Shown here: in pieces, positions 21,039-33,403 of the stretch
How positions within the stretch are numbered: the stretch's first letter is position 1
Layout: every line of letters begins with the position of its first letter
From: Zygnema cylindricum
Lineage: Eukaryota; Streptophyta; Zygnematophyceae; Zygnematales; Zygnemataceae
Direction: 5' to 3'
DNA length: 64,000 nucleotides
Assembly (NCBI GenBank): GCA_037447655.1
Contig: JBBHKE010002481.1
Location: forward strand, 112,314 to 176,313
Notes under the pieces: model-generated
What the model was told of the DNA's origin: nothing
The model's input: the letters and a program-made list of their open reading frames with translations, nothing else
The model's database searches: none
Program-made: the position numbers and the translations under genes

Positions 21039-24000
21039 GAGAGGGAGAGAGAGAGAGAGGGGGGGGAGAGGGGAGAGAGAGGAGGGCTATAAGACTTGAG
21101 TTGTTGTTGATCTTAAGATAATGTAAAATTTCCAACAATGTAGACATGTTCGGGACTAGTGCAATCTGAGAATTTAAACTGTCACATAGGAGTAAGAAAA
21201 AAAAACACTTTATAAACCCTAAAAAAAATATCACTAATATTTCTCAAAACCAGAACCAAAATCTTTCAAAAAGACAACAGACAACATTGAATCGTAAAAC
21301 TTTCAGTCTAAAATTGTTTACTAAACAGCTTATTAAGTTCTCGCTTATTAGTTTCGTTTTCGTTTTTGTTTTGAACTTTTTTTTCATTTTACCTTGGATG
21401 AAGTTGAAGCAGTTCCTCCTCCTTTGCTCCCCTCATCACTTCCATCACATGATATACATAACTGGGAAATGAAACAAAGGCAAATATTTATAATAAACAA
21501 AACCAAAAACAAATTAAAAATAATGAGCATCCTCTTCCTCCTCTACAGATACAGCCAACATGGACAACTACCAGTTTGTCGTTTCCATTTATACATACAT
21601 GTGAATACTAACCCGGAAAAGTTTTTCTTCACAGCAAAAGGAAAGATACAAAAATGAATCAAGCTGAACTGCAACCTGTCTAAACGACACTACATCATGA
21701 ATCACTATTTAGGCTTCATCACAAATTTGGTGTCGATTAATTTTGGTCTCTGACCACAAAATAACATGACTTATAGTAATTAGTGAGTCATTGGGCTCAT
21801 AACCGTCCAAGTCCTCCGAAACTATTGCTTAATAGCCTAAAGAAATAGTTAGTATGAGGACTGCCTTAAATGTTACTCATCGATTTAGGTCCAAATGGCG
21901 TGGATGATCGTGAACCACACGTTAAGCAAAAAAAACAGTTGGTATTATTGACTTTATTTCATGTTCAGAGGGCAAAAAAAAACCAGGGACCAAATTAGTG
22001 TTGTTAAAACTAATGGCAATTCACAGTATAGCTTATCATTATCAACACTAAAAACAGTCCTCGAGGTACTTAATCCTGTACTGTAATGGTGTACTTTTGA
22101 GCTTAGAATTCAAAAAACATTTTCAGAAGTAAGCCCCAAATCCCTAACAAAATCCTATATTAACCCTTTTCAGAAAAACCCTTGGTAGAGCTAAAAACCC
22201 CAAGAAATCCAAAACCTCCACATTTGAAATAGTGAGAGACTCACAATTTAGGCACTACACCGTGTATTGCTATTAGTACTTTTTTGCCACTTAAAATATC
22301 TTTTCTCCGTACACACTTGTCCGATTTTCACATGGAGACAGCCAATCGTAAGGTGAAATCTTGGCTTTCAATCGCAACCGTCAAATCCACAATCCGACAA
22401 GTGCGTACAGAGAAAAGATGTTTCAAATGGCAAAAAAAACATTAACACTAACAGCGATACACGGTATACCTGACAAAATTCCACAATAATTTCGGTCGCT
22501 AATGTTGCCTAGAAAAAGGAAAAAAATGCCAAAAAAAGCCTGTGATTGTCTAGTCAAAGTTATAGTCCGGAAAATAAGTGATAAAATACCCCAATTTCCT
22601 AAATTATCTCCTAAGTTCATTGCTAAGACTCGAAAGAACAAACTTTTAAGAACTCAACTTAGAATTTTACACAAACAGACAACATGTGTTTTGTGGTACT
22701 GCCAGTATGTAAAAAAAAAAAAACGTGTTCATGTCATAAACATAAAATAAACAAAAAAATTGTGTTTAGAATAATAGAAAAAGAGATAAACTATAGCCTC
22801 CCAAAGTACTAAAGGAAGTACCTGATTTCACATCTCCTCCTCTCTCCCTCCTTCACCTGAAAAGGCCAAAAGCTGAGCCTCCCCCATCAGATATTTATGC
22901 AACCGGGAGAGAGAAAGGGGGAGAGAGGGAGAAAAGGAGAGAAAGGCGGAGAGAGGGAGAGGGGGAGGAGAGGGCGGGAGAGAGGGGAGGAGAGGGCGGG
23001 AGAGAGGGGAGGAGGGCGGGAGGGGGGAAGAGAGGGAGGGAGGGAGGGGGTGGAGAGAGAGGAGGAGAGAGGAGAGAGGGAGAGAGAAGGGTGGATCGTA
23101 CCTGGCTGGGGAGCAGAGTGTGGCCGTGGACGGTGGAATCATGCCGGCCGGAAGGAGGGGGTTGTGAGAGATCCGCAGGTCCTGGGAAAGGAAACGAAAT
23201 AAAGAAAAGTTCAATTAAATCAACAAAAACAAGAGAAACAAATTGAAAAGGAAGAGGACGGAGGGAAAGAAAAGTCAAGGAAATCCAAGAACGTAAGGAA
23301 AGAAAAGAAAAAAGTTATGGAAAGAAGGGAAAAGAAGGAGAGAGCAAAAAAAAGAGTCATGAATTGATAGTTAAGGAAACTTATTGGCAAAAAAAGTAAA
23401 GAAAGAAAAACTGGCTAGTGGTTTTCTGGAAAAAACCAAGCATAGTTTCGAGAACATTAAAGGACGGAAAAGATTCTGCCAAGACTTTGCATATTCAACA
23501 CAAAAAAAAAAAAACAAACATACAAACTTTCTCCACTAGTAGCCAATTCATTTGCATTTTCCTAAGCTCTTTTCCAGTTTCTAGTGCATTTTCTTTCTGG
23601 GAAACTACACTATATTATTTTTATGCTTTTTCTAATTTCCTGGAGTTACTTGAGGACTTCCCACAGTTATCCTCGGGTTGCTTTAAGATTTCCCTGGGTA
23701 GTTTCAGGGTTTCTACCTGCAGAAGTGGAAACGAGTTGAGTGCGTCTATGGACGCCCAGTCTCCCACCCGGTTGCTGCCTGCCATCCCAGCCAGGACCCG
23801 CCACCCGCCCCTCCCATCAGCACGTTATCAGAGCCTGGCTTGGCCGGGGCTATGGGAGCCGCATCGCACTCCAAACACCGGATAGGACGCTGTTCTCCCT
23901 TTCCCCCTCCCCCTCCCTCCCACCTTTTCTCAATAAAATCCAGATATCTCCTCTCTCTTCCCCTCCCACTCAACTTTCCCCAGTTTCTCTCTAGTGTCCA

Positions 24001-27000
24001 GTCCCCACCATCCAATCCCCATAACTCCACGCTATAACCAGTTCACTCCAAACCGAGAACAATGTTTTCCTCATACTTAACAATACCTCGTGAATCGCTA
24101 TTGTTGTTAATAACATTAAAAAGGATTACGCTTGTAAGTGGTTTGTTGACGTCCTTCAGAACTAAATTATTACGATTGTCGTTAAAACAGTCGTCACATT
24201 GCTTACATCTTTACTCTAATCGCGATTCACGGTGTAGTTTTTCCTCAAGAGTTAAAAAGAACTTCTCATTCAACTTTTCCATTCAAAACAAAACAAAGGT
24301 TTATTCCAGAATAAACTTTTCCAAACAACACAGCAAAGTTTAACACACCCAAAACTGACAAGCAAGAAACCTAATCCTTGCAGTTTTGAGAGACAAAATG
24401 AATTAAAACAAAAACAAGACAGTAGACAAGACAAAAACTTAGGAGAAGTTCTCACCCAACCGCAAGCTCCGAAGCCTCGCAAATGGAAAACTCAAATTGG
24501 AGTTAAACTCCTTTTCTTGATCAAAAGAACACGGTCTAATACTGTCTATTTGATTATTGCTAAGCCAAAGTTCCTCCAAACTGCAACATAGAAACCATCA
24601 ATTTCTTTTTTCTGTTAAACCTCATTAATCTGCCAAACGTATTACATTCATTTATCTTCTGTTCTTTTATATTTCGAAACATGAATTAGTGTGCATCCTG
24701 CAATAGTAAAGGTAATACTCCTTTGTTTTTTCCTTTCTATTTCTTTCTTTTCTTCTTTTCTTTTCTTTTTACAACATGAAATAGCGTGGATCTTGCAATT
24801 GTAAAGGTAAACTTTTGTTTTCTTGGTCTTCTTCTCCTCTTCTCTCTTTCTTTTTTGGTCTGTTATTGGTACATGAATTAGTGTGGGTCATGCAACGGTA
24901 AAAGCAAACCATTTCTTTCATCTTTCTTCCTTTTCTCCTTTTTTTGTTGCATGAATTGGTGTGGATAATGCAAGTATTTTTCCATTTGTACTTCTCAGTC
25001 TTTCGACACCAATAGAGGTGAATTGAGTTTTAAAGTATCTCTATGGGTTTCGTAAAAATTTCCTTATAACTCACTCTAATGTTTTTGAAACCCTTAGAAT
25101 AAAAAATAAAATAAAAAAGCCGTGAAGGAACCTAAAAAACAATATTTATAGAAAGCTCTAAAAAAGAAACCTAGGGAAAAACCTGAAACAGAAAGGTACG
25201 GAAAAACCTTAAAACGGAAACATACAGAAAAACTCCAAAGAAAACTCGAAAAGAATCTCTAAACGAAATTGTGATTGTCTTACCTTGGCAATTGTGAAAC
25301 TTTCATAATTTCTTCCCAATTTCCGAGAGAGTTCTCTTCCAAATCCAACAAACATAGTTTAGGAAAAGCTTCTGAAAGTTGAAATCTTTCCGGATTTTCC
25401 CCCTAACCAACACAACAATGGTGCAAATGGTAAGAATGATATAACCGATAAGAATGGTAGGAATGGTAGCAATGGAAAGAATGGTAAAGAATGGTAAAAA
25501 TAAGAATGATACAAAATGATAAGGATGATATGAATGATAAGAATGATAAGAATGGTAAGAATGGTATGGGTGGTCAGAATGGAAAGAACAGTAAGGAGAA
25601 TGCGAACAGGAAGTACAACAATGAAAATCAAAACTACAATAACAAAAATAACAAGAAAAACAACAATGACGATAACAGCGATAACAATGAAAACAACGAA
25701 CAATACCAATGAGAAAGAAACAAAAATGACAATAATAAATAGTTAAATAAAAATCAACGGTCGTGACAAGAGAAAGAACGCGGATCGGAAATCTGTGCAG
25801 AGAGAGGACGGAAATGAAAACATAACCAATTGTGAAAGGGAGAGAGGGGGCGAGAGAGAGAAAGAAAGCGAAAGGGCAGGGGGGAGGGGGGGGGGGTGCG
25901 AGAGAGAGAGAGAGGAGAGAGAGACTTGCAAGCATTCGAACCTCATATCCAGGCCATGAGAACTTGCAAGTGCACTTTTAGTCCCCAAAAATAAGGAAAC
26001 TCCATTTTCTTTCAACCAACATGCTTCCGATAGAATCAAAAAAGATGACAAAAAACACATTCAAGAACACATTCTTAGGGAAAAAAAAATACCTTAACAA
26101 AGTCAAGAGAGGAGATGTCATTTCTACACAAATGGAGCTCTTGGAGATCAGGAAGGGACCTTCCCACGGCTACCATCTGGGAAAATGGGGTATAAAAGAA
26201 AAATTTGGATGTAAGTTAAAGTAGGTATCAGTCTGTAAAAAGGGAAGAACACAAAACTTATTGCAAAATTGTTTCTATACAAGAATTTCCTCCGATCCCT
26301 CTCCCACTCCATCCCACCCTCTCTCCCTCCCTCCCTCCCTCCCCCCTCCTCCGTCCTCTCTCCACCCCTTTTCCTTTCTCTCCTCTGCCTCCTCCTCCCC
26401 GCCTTCTCCTCCCCTCTCCCTCCTCTGACTCCTCTCCCTCTCTCCCCCCTCTCTTTCTTTCCTCTCCCTCCCTTTCCCTCTCCCCCCTCTCTCTACTTCC
26501 GAATCAAGAAACACGTCCCAGAGGGCAATCGAAAAAAAAAGAAAACAAAACACCACAAAACAAAAAAATAAAAACACGAGCCAAAACGACAAACAAAAAA
26601 TGAAAAATAAAAGAGAGAGAGAGAGAGATAGAGAGGAAAAAGTTGACCTCCTCCCATGTCACAGAACAGTCGTTCAGTACGAGACTCCGTAAACCCGTAA
26701 CGGAATCCGTTAGAGACCCTCGGAGGCGACAACTGGAGAGGTCCAGAAACTGCAATTGAGGGAGTTCCTCTTTTATTTGGGCCAAAATCTGTGACAAAAA
26801 TATGAAACGGAAAGAGAAGAAAAAGAGAAGGAAAGGAAGGAAGGAAAAGAAGAAAGGAAGAAAGGGAGAAGGAAAAACGGAAAGGGAAAAGGGAGGAAGG
26901 GAAAGAAGGAGAGGTGATAAGAATTTATCGGTCACATGCAAATCGGTAAGAAAACGAAAATAAAAACGAAAAAATAAAAGGAAAAGTAAGAGGAAAAATA

Positions 27001-30000
27001 TGAGGGAAAATAAAAAGGGAAAAAGAAGAAAACGGAAAAGATAGAAAGAGAAAGGAAGGAATGAAAGAAAAATAACGGACGAAAAAGGAGGTGATATAAA
27101 CATCATCAAGTCACATGTAACAAGAGTAGAAAAGGAAAAAGAGAAGAAAAACAAAAAGAAAAGAAAGAAAGAAAGAAAGGAAAGGAAGGGAGAGGTACTT
27201 AAAATAATCAGGTCACATGCGGTCACCTTTCCGTTAAGAGTTTTTGAGTTTCAAAATCAAACAACAAAAGTGAAAAAAAGTAAATTTTCATTGCAAAATT
27301 TTTGTAACGGAAAAAGAAAGGAACTCCAAAAACGATAAAAAAAGTGATGAAAAAAAATGTGATGTCATTTTTTTAGAGAGAGGATAGTCAAAATAGAAAT
27401 GGTGGAAAACAAGAGAAATGCTGTTTTTTGGCATAAGAGTATAAATGGATCGTGTTATAAAGGTTTTTTTTTTTACTTTGAAATGTTAAAGAACAAAGCA
27501 AAATTTCTCATAAAATATAAACAATTCGGAAAACTTTGTGGAAAGAAAATGAAAGAGTTAAAATATGTATATATATAACAACATCTTTGTCCTTCAACAT
27601 TAACAACATCTTTGTCCTTCAACAAAAAAAATATCGTAAAATTCTGCACTCTCCATGAAAGTTATTTTTCTTATTTATCCTTCGAGTTGTACAGTTCATT
27701 TTTGGAAAATTAAAGACTTCATAACCGGACTTCTTTTTCCTCCCAAAATTTAGAAAAAAAGGACAAGTAATATACAAAAGATTCTGTAACAAAGAACACA
27801 AAAATTTAACCGTAATATGTCAAAAACATGTAGGAAACACATAAATTCATATGATAAAAACCCCAAATTTCGCATTTCTTCTTTTATTGTTTTCAATAAA
27901 CTTTTCCAACATTGAAAAAAAGCAAAAAAAGTAAGAATCCACATTCTTAAACAGTTAAAAACAAAAAAAGGGTAAAAAGCTGCGACGTCAAAAGAGACTG
28001 TTAAACTTACCAGCCAATCAGAGACCAGATTTGACGCCAAATTTAATTCGACTATTTCTACATAAAACAGAAAGCAAAAAAAAAAGGGATATTTTAGCAA
28101 AATAAAAAACAAAAGGCTCCATAAAGGATGGGTTACAAATCAAGATACAAGGAAATTTGGTATTTTTTTGAGCCACATATTGAAATGATCTCCCATTTTA
28201 ACAAGATACGAATCTTTTCTCAAGGGTCCAAGAAAAGAAAATAAAAAATATCTTGCTTTTAGGAGTTGTACGCAAAAGAAAAACATCAACCCGCAAAATA
28301 TAAACAAGATGGATTCGGTTATGGCACAGAAAGGACAAAAAAAGGCTACAACTTAGAAATAATCGTTCACAAAACCTAAAAATCATTACTGAAACTTCGA
28401 CTTATTAAGGTAAAAGATCATTGATTCCACACAAATTAACGAATCAATTCAAATAGCTTGAGGAATAAAGAGGTTCGTGAAATGGTTTCACTCTACAAAG
28501 AAGTAAAAACAGTGTGACGTCACGATTCTATGATATAATTCAGTTTATAGGGCTTAGGAACAAGATTCTATGATAAAAATTAAGTTTTTCGGGTTTAGGG
28601 TTTTCATCACCTGGTGCAACGGAACGGAGGTGGCCGTGAGGTCCAACGGAACTGACACCCATGTTGACCAGAGAAACCGATTGGAGGAATTTGAGTTGAC
28701 TTTGCCTCTGTTGAGTTTTGTCAACTCCTACAAGAGTGACTTTCATCAACTTTCCACTTGAAACAATCTGCATATCTAGAGAGAGCGCACCAAAAAACCA
28801 AACAAAGTGGAGTTTTGTATCAAGTCGATTTCCATGTAAATAGTACACATGAAATAGTATCATATGAACTTTTCATGTGTACTTTTGGGTGGCTTTGTCA
28901 CCAAGCAAAGATATCCAAGGAAAGAACCTAATATTGCAAGAAATTAAGACATCGAATTACAAATTGGGGATATTCTTAACGGAGATGTACAGGAACATAT
29001 TCCCTTGGTTTTTTAGGGATTTTTAGGGTTGTTTTAGAGAGAAATAACTCTGTGACGTGCTGTAGTGACAGCATAATGAAAAATAACAGATTCATAAACA
29101 GATCTGAAAATTAGTGTTTTCTTGAGACCCAGGTAATGTATGGTACAGTAATTGTCGTTGTCGGGAGTCATCTAGTACGTGTGTTTGTTTTTCTACTTGA
29201 AAACTAATAGGTGAAATTGTACAATAAAAATGCATGAATAAAACTTTGCTGCTTGGGAAACCATATATTTGCTGACAAATGTCACTTATTACGAAAATAG
29301 TATCCTGCCCGTTTCAATCCCTTTGGGAATAAATAAAAATCATAAATTTGACAAACAATGTGCCTCCAGATTATCTCAACATAAGGCTCTTAGTTACAGG
29401 TTGAGGAAAAAATAATTCAAACTCCATAATAACTCAAGTAACTAAATAGTTCGCTACCTACAATAATGGCGTCGAGAAACATTGTAAGGAAATGAATATA
29501 GGTACGTACTCTGGAATGGCACAATTCAGTTTCCAAGTGTCCAAATCGATGAATTAAGAATATCTGATGATTGCTATTCTTAGTAACTTAAATCGGTTGA
29601 AAAACTTGACCTACATTTTCATTTTTCCTGTCCAATCAACATGCAACTAATCCACTGCTATTACATTGATTTGATAACTGATTCAAATGCTCATTTTTCG
29701 TTTATTAAGTCTTTGCTCAGATGTACATTTTCCCTAGTTTCAAAAAACACACCCAAATGATTGACCAAAACATCACAAACAAATATCTTTCAAATAACTT
29801 TCAAAAGTTCTCATTACCCTGCTAACAGTGAAACTGAACTGACTTTACTGTACATTGTCAAATTTCACGCTTGTACCTTTTTCTCCTTCCTGTTGATACC
29901 TCGCACGTAATGCATCCACCAATGAGATTCCACCATCAACCTTGTGCTCCCTCACAAAAGATCCTGCTCCAGCCACGTGGCAGGTAAAGTACTGATGTCC

Positions 30001-30186
30001 TTCCAATGTTCCATCGTGACGTCCACGTGACGGATCGTCCCATTCGACACCAAGCCAGGAGCCTTGACGTCCAGGAAGGCTGCCGACATAGCGGACAGTG
30101 CCCCGAATGGCAGGAGCGTCTACAGTTCGGACACGCTGGGCGACATAGAAGCCATGAATGGCGTCAGTCGAAGCAGCAGGAGCCAT
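17172..30186 (-). CDS. TBCE: Tubulin-folding cofactor E (TBCE/PFIFFERLING type)
   Basis: Cofactor E helps assemble alpha/beta-tubulin dimers. About 540 residues are encoded. Exons: 30186-29877 (CAP-Gly domain with the GRHDG motif, then GISLVDALRARY); 28775-28611; 28057-28011; 26788-26648; 26176-26093; about 25974-25926 (tentative); 25371-25284; 24580-24456; 23778-23717; 23181-23102 (DLRISHNPLL); 22878-22822; 21461-21393; 20811-20720; 20145 to about 20070; 19199-19122 (SKLKLLCERLF, ubiquitin-like domain); 18628-18536. The last exon is tentative (17249-17172). Middle exons are leucine-rich repeats (LPQLQFLDLSSCRLRG, LPDLQELHLCRNDISSLDF, LEELWLSNNQIDSI). Domain order CAP-Gly, LRR, ubiquitin-like is diagnostic. 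Phases agree at every junction except exon 14 to 15, whose donor I could not resolve. Start is the first ATG (MAPAAS). Divergent to the plastid zinc-finger gene. Confidence 0.9.
17273..17525. repeat. Purine-rich low-complexity tract (GGGAGG/GAGA)
   Basis: The plus strand is almost pure G/A with a run of G around 17300, hence a giant pyrimidine tract on the cofactor E sense strand directly 5' of the acceptor at 17249. Confidence 0.85.
17759..18199. mobile_element. hAT-type MITE (441 bp), second copy
   Basis: The ends are TAGTGTTGAGTATCGGTAT and the inverse GCCGATACACAACACTA. Exact 8-bp flanks AATAATAT lie at 17751-17758 and 18200-18207. The interior resembles the copy at 12439 (repeated CCGATAACCGATA motifs). 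It lies downstream of cofactor E exon 16, probably in the last intron or the 3' region. No coding capacity. Confidence 0.92.
19830..20050. repeat. GA-rich microsatellite tract
   Basis: GAGAGGGAGAG-type repeats lie immediately downstream, on the sense strand, of cofactor E exon 14. The tract obscures the exon 14 donor because it contains very few GT candidates in the right place. Confidence 0.85.
20866..21087. repeat. (GA)n microsatellite
   Basis: Long (GA)n and GGGAGA repeats lie upstream of the acceptor of cofactor E exon 13 (20811). They read as (CT)n on the gene's sense strand. Confidence 0.9.
22258..22466. mobile_element. TA-flanked hairpin MITE (209 bp) in cofactor E intron
   Basis: The ends CACCGTGTATTGCTATTAG and inverse CTAACAGCGATACACGGTA are bounded by TA. 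The two arms are inverted copies for roughly 85 bp (both carry TTTTTTGCCA and ATCTTTTCTC blocks), so the element is mostly one hairpin. It lies in the intron between exons 11 and 12. Confidence 0.8.
22900..23092. repeat. GA-rich tract filling a short intron
   Basis: The 223-bp intron between cofactor E exons 10 and 11 is almost entirely GGGAGA/GGAGAG repeats on the plus strand, that is, pyrimidine on the sense strand up to the acceptor. Confidence 0.85.
24085..24234. mobile_element. TA-flanked inverted-repeat MITE (150 bp)
   Basis: The ends CCTCGTGAATCGCTATTG and inverse TAATCGCGATTCACGGTG are bounded by TA (24083-24084 and 24235-24236). It is the smallest member of the TA-flanked family in this window. 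It lies in the intron between cofactor E exons 8 and 9. Confidence 0.65.
24679..24975. repeat. Imperfect ~95-bp tandem array, four units
   Basis: ACATGAATTAGTGTG-x-ATCCTGCAATAGTAAAGG-type headings recur at 24679, 24774, 24871 and about 24948. T/C-rich spacers separate them. The array is in the cofactor E intron between exons 7 and 8. Confidence 0.75.
25427..25580. repeat. AAGAATGGT / AATGATAAG short tandem array
   Basis: A degenerate 9-10 bp repeat (GGTAAGAAT, GATAAGAAT) is followed by AACAA-rich sequence up to about 25700. It produces long artificial His/Tyr/Ser-rich frames on the minus strand. Confidence 0.8.
26295..26505. repeat. CT-rich tract in cofactor E intron
   Basis: CCCTCCCTCC and CTCTCC repeats on the plus strand lie between exons 4 and 5. 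Orientation is opposite to the other tracts in this gene (purine on the sense strand). Confidence 0.8.
27577..27622. repeat. ~26-bp tandem duplication
   Basis: AACATCTTTGTCCTTCAACA occurs twice in succession with a short linker, inside the intron between cofactor E exons 3 and 4. Confidence 0.7.
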
Positions 30187-30793
30187 AGCCAGCAAGACAG
30201 AAGCATGTATGAGGCATGCATGATATGATGGCGCATCATCAGTTTACACTTCACCAGAATGAATGGGGATGGCGACCGTACGATTTGTTAGATTGACAGC
30301 GTCTTCGGTACGACAGGTTGTCCTGTACGATGAGCCAGCATGTGGAGTGTGCAAGTTTTCGACAATGATCGTTAACATTTGTCAGCCGCACGTATCTTCA
30401 ATTTGTTGGCCCAGAGCTCCAAAAATCCAGATCACTAAATGCGATGGTCATGGGGAAATGTCATCTATTTCCATGTGCATGTGATACTGGCATCTTTCAA
30501 AGTGTAACGGAAAATATTGGCGACGCGCTTTACCTCGTGTGACGCCGAGATGCCAAACATATTGTCTTTTACTTCAATACTGTACTTTTCCAAAATGTCG
30601 ATTGGACAGTCAATGTTTTCTCCGTAAAATCCGGCTGGATAATTCTCCACGTGTCATATATACATCCCAGGTGTATCCACTCTTTCCAGATATCTGCATG
30701 GGATATAAATTAATAAGTTTATTCTTTTACTGTATTTAATCAATTTATTTACTTTTCTCTCTTCCTGCAGGTCACTCCAGCAGGAAAGCAACA
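30187..30793. promoter_or_regulatory. Divergent promoter region, TBCE / plastid zinc-finger gene
   Basis: This 607-bp interval lies between two divergently read start codons. A pyrimidine tract and CTTCCTGCAG ending at 30770 look like a splice acceptor, so the plus-strand gene may have a 5' untranslated intron. I see no single convincing TATA box. Confidence 0.45.
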
Positions 30794-33403
30794 ATGTCTT
30801 CCGCACTTTCACAATGCACTCGCACTGTTACTTTACCTTCTCATGCAGGACTTTGCCTCTCCTGGAAAAGTGATTTTAGGGTTTCTGGTCCTAGCAAGCA
30901 ATGTGCAGGACAGGCAGTTAGGTTTACTCAAATACCGAGCAGAAGTGTGAGAGTCAACGCATTATTTGGCTTAGGAAAGGGGAAAACCGTAAGTATTTTT
31001 CAAAAAATAGGTGCTGAAAATGGCTGGGAAATTAGTAGAACTTCATTTTTGCACTGTTGTTTTAACTTCGTGTTTTAAGCACAGATTCGATGATGCTGTG
31101 AAGCAATAAAGGAGACAACGATGGGAGTGACATGTGTGAAAAGTTTGTGCAGTACATAAGCAGAGGTATCAAGTTGTATTGAATGAAAAAATCCAATGAG
31201 GCAGTGGAGATTCAGGCTCTCACTAAACATGATATGGAAAAATTACAGCCAATTTTAAGTATTTGAAGTATAGAAGTTTGTGCTTCTCATAAAAGACGGA
31301 AAATTGAGAAACTTTGTAGTTTCCGATTTCACAATTGTCGAAAACTAATACCGTTTAATCGGAAAATTAAAATTACGGCAATGTTTTCAAACCATAGTCC
31401 TACAACTATCATTGCAGTATACTTTAGCTCCCTTTCTTGCAATAATGGTATTTCAGTTTTATAGTTTGAACCTTTACGTGGAATGCTTCTTTTACCGACT
31501 ATGTCACTGTGCCGTTTACATTTTTACGCTCTTCTTTGATCCAATATGTGTTTGAATTATTCGCCTGTTTCACTTCTGACCTTTGTGCCATATTCACAAT
31601 TTGTTATCAAATGTTTTCTTGCAGAAGTCAGTGAACTGCGGTGAATGCAAAGGAAAGGGTGCTGTCACATGCTCTGGTTGCAAAGTATGTACCATTTATT
31701 CCTTTTATTCCATTTCGTTGTGAATCTTCTGCAGTCCTTCTTGACTATTTACAAACCCCATTTTCTCATTCGAGCTCTCAATTTTCAATACTTTCCAAAA
31801 CACAGTTTCCGTTTTCACTATTTTATTCAATTAAATTTTCCCTTCTTAAGTTAATTCTGTCATTTTCGCTATCCTCGATTGACTCCACTAATTTTTTTAC
31901 TCTTTTCGAAACATTTCGATCAAAAATTTCATCAAATTAATTGTCACGTCGCACAATTTTGTTCGATGTGACAGCCAAAAAATTTCATATACCCTATAAA
32001 CCCCGAAATCACTACTATTTTCCTATGATGTAGGATGTCGGAAAAAATTTACTTCACAAGATCTTGCTAGATGTATAATGAGTGTAAATATAGGTAGATG
32101 GCTTTCTTTGTAATGTTCACTGGTAAATGGAGCCAGAAAATTAGCTCTTGTCAGTCACGTCTTTCTTGTGATGCATGTCACGTATGTAATGGAAAAATTA
32201 AATATCAACTTGCCCTGAGTTTAAATTTGACTAGCCTGACCACTTCTTTTTGGGTGACTGCAAAACAGGGCTCCGGGAGAAACAAGAAGAATGGAAACAT
32301 GTTCGAACGCTGGAAGTAAGGACAATCTCTTTTGCATTCCTGCTTTTTGTCAGCATTTGGGTGCAAACGTCAAATAGACAGAGCATTGCATGACATTGTG
32401 AGGAAGGCCTGCATTGCGGTTTAGGCTCAAAATGTTGAATTTCTCCAGTGAGGTCCACTGCATGCAAATTGATTTTTTTTTAGACGTCCAAGGATACGAT
32501 TCACATTTCTCCAACATACGACAACACGTCAGAATTTCTGTTAGAAGGGTTCAACCATAACTTAATAATTAATTGCCAGAATAAGCTTATACACTCCGAT
32601 CTCTCTTGTATCACCATCACTCCACTTCTCATAACGGCCCAGTTAATGTTTAAAGACACCTGGACTGTGCATCCAAACTGTAGAGCTTAACATCCTCCAT
32701 ATTCCCTCCGATCACCGTTGAGTCTGTGTTTCACGGTATGTAACTCGCTTAAGAAGGTTTTTTAACAGTCTGGTCATGTTTTGTCTGAGAGCTTTTCTCT
32801 TGTGTTCTAATATTAGGAAGACAGTTTGTTTGAACCGTTGGTCTTAGCAGCACGATAATCACTGTAAGTGTGGCTCTAAGATGTGCCTCTATGGATTCAT
32901 AGGAGGTTACTCAAACACTGGACAAGTGAGGATCACGACCTGTCCTTTAAATTCTACGGAATAATTCTTAACATTCTAAGCTTTTTGCCTTTCGTTTGGC
33001 CGTCTTTCAACGGAATTTCGACAAGTGTGCACGTAGCAAAGTTGATTTACGTGACGGAAAAAACATGAACGATAATAACGATATTCGGTGTATTAAGACC
33101 TTGCAAGGCAGGACGGTTTCTAGGCTCTGCTTGTCTTAAAAGTTGAGTTTTAATGTTACCACTTCACTCCTTTGTCGTGGTTTGAATTGCATTCGTGAAG
33201 GAATTTTGCTTACAGGTGTGGCTCCTGTGCGATTTTATCCAGAGAATAGTACGTTTGTTTTAATTTTATTCAGTACAATTGAGCTTTTCTTTTGTCCTTT
33301 TTTGTCTGAAAACAGGTGTTTTGATTGCCAAGGCTTTGGCCTGGTGAGCTGCCCCAACTGCGGGAAAGGAGGATTGACACCGGAACAGCGTGGTGAACGA
33401 TAA
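30794..33403 (+). CDS. Plastid DnaJ-type zinc-finger protein (BSD2-like)
   Basis: Four exons (30794-30988, 31625-31684, 32269-32315, 33316-33403) splice in phase with GT-AG borders to 129 residues. Exon 1 gives a Ser/Thr/Arg-rich, acid-poor N-terminus of about 55 residues that reads as a chloroplast transit peptide. The mature part holds four CxxCxGxG-type motifs in two pairs: CGECKGKG and CSGCKGSG, then CFDCQGFG and CPNCGKGG. These form the two zinc sites of DnaJ cysteine-rich domains. The protein ends in GGLTPEQRGER. There is no J-domain. Family members such as BSD2 act as plastid chaperones for photosynthetic complexes. The exact client here cannot be told from sequence. It is convergent with the ankyrin gene downstream. 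Confidence 0.85.

Noticed and set aside
25303-25935. 210-codon His/Tyr/Ser-rich frame
   Set aside because: It is read through the AATGATAAG tandem array; the true exon there (25371-25284) is in another frame.
26504-27226. 240-codon Phe/Leu/Ser-rich frame resembling a membrane protein
   Set aside because: The Phe-rich part is the translation of A/G-rich intron DNA. Only the ILAQIKEELPQLQFLDLSS part is a real leucine-rich repeat exon.
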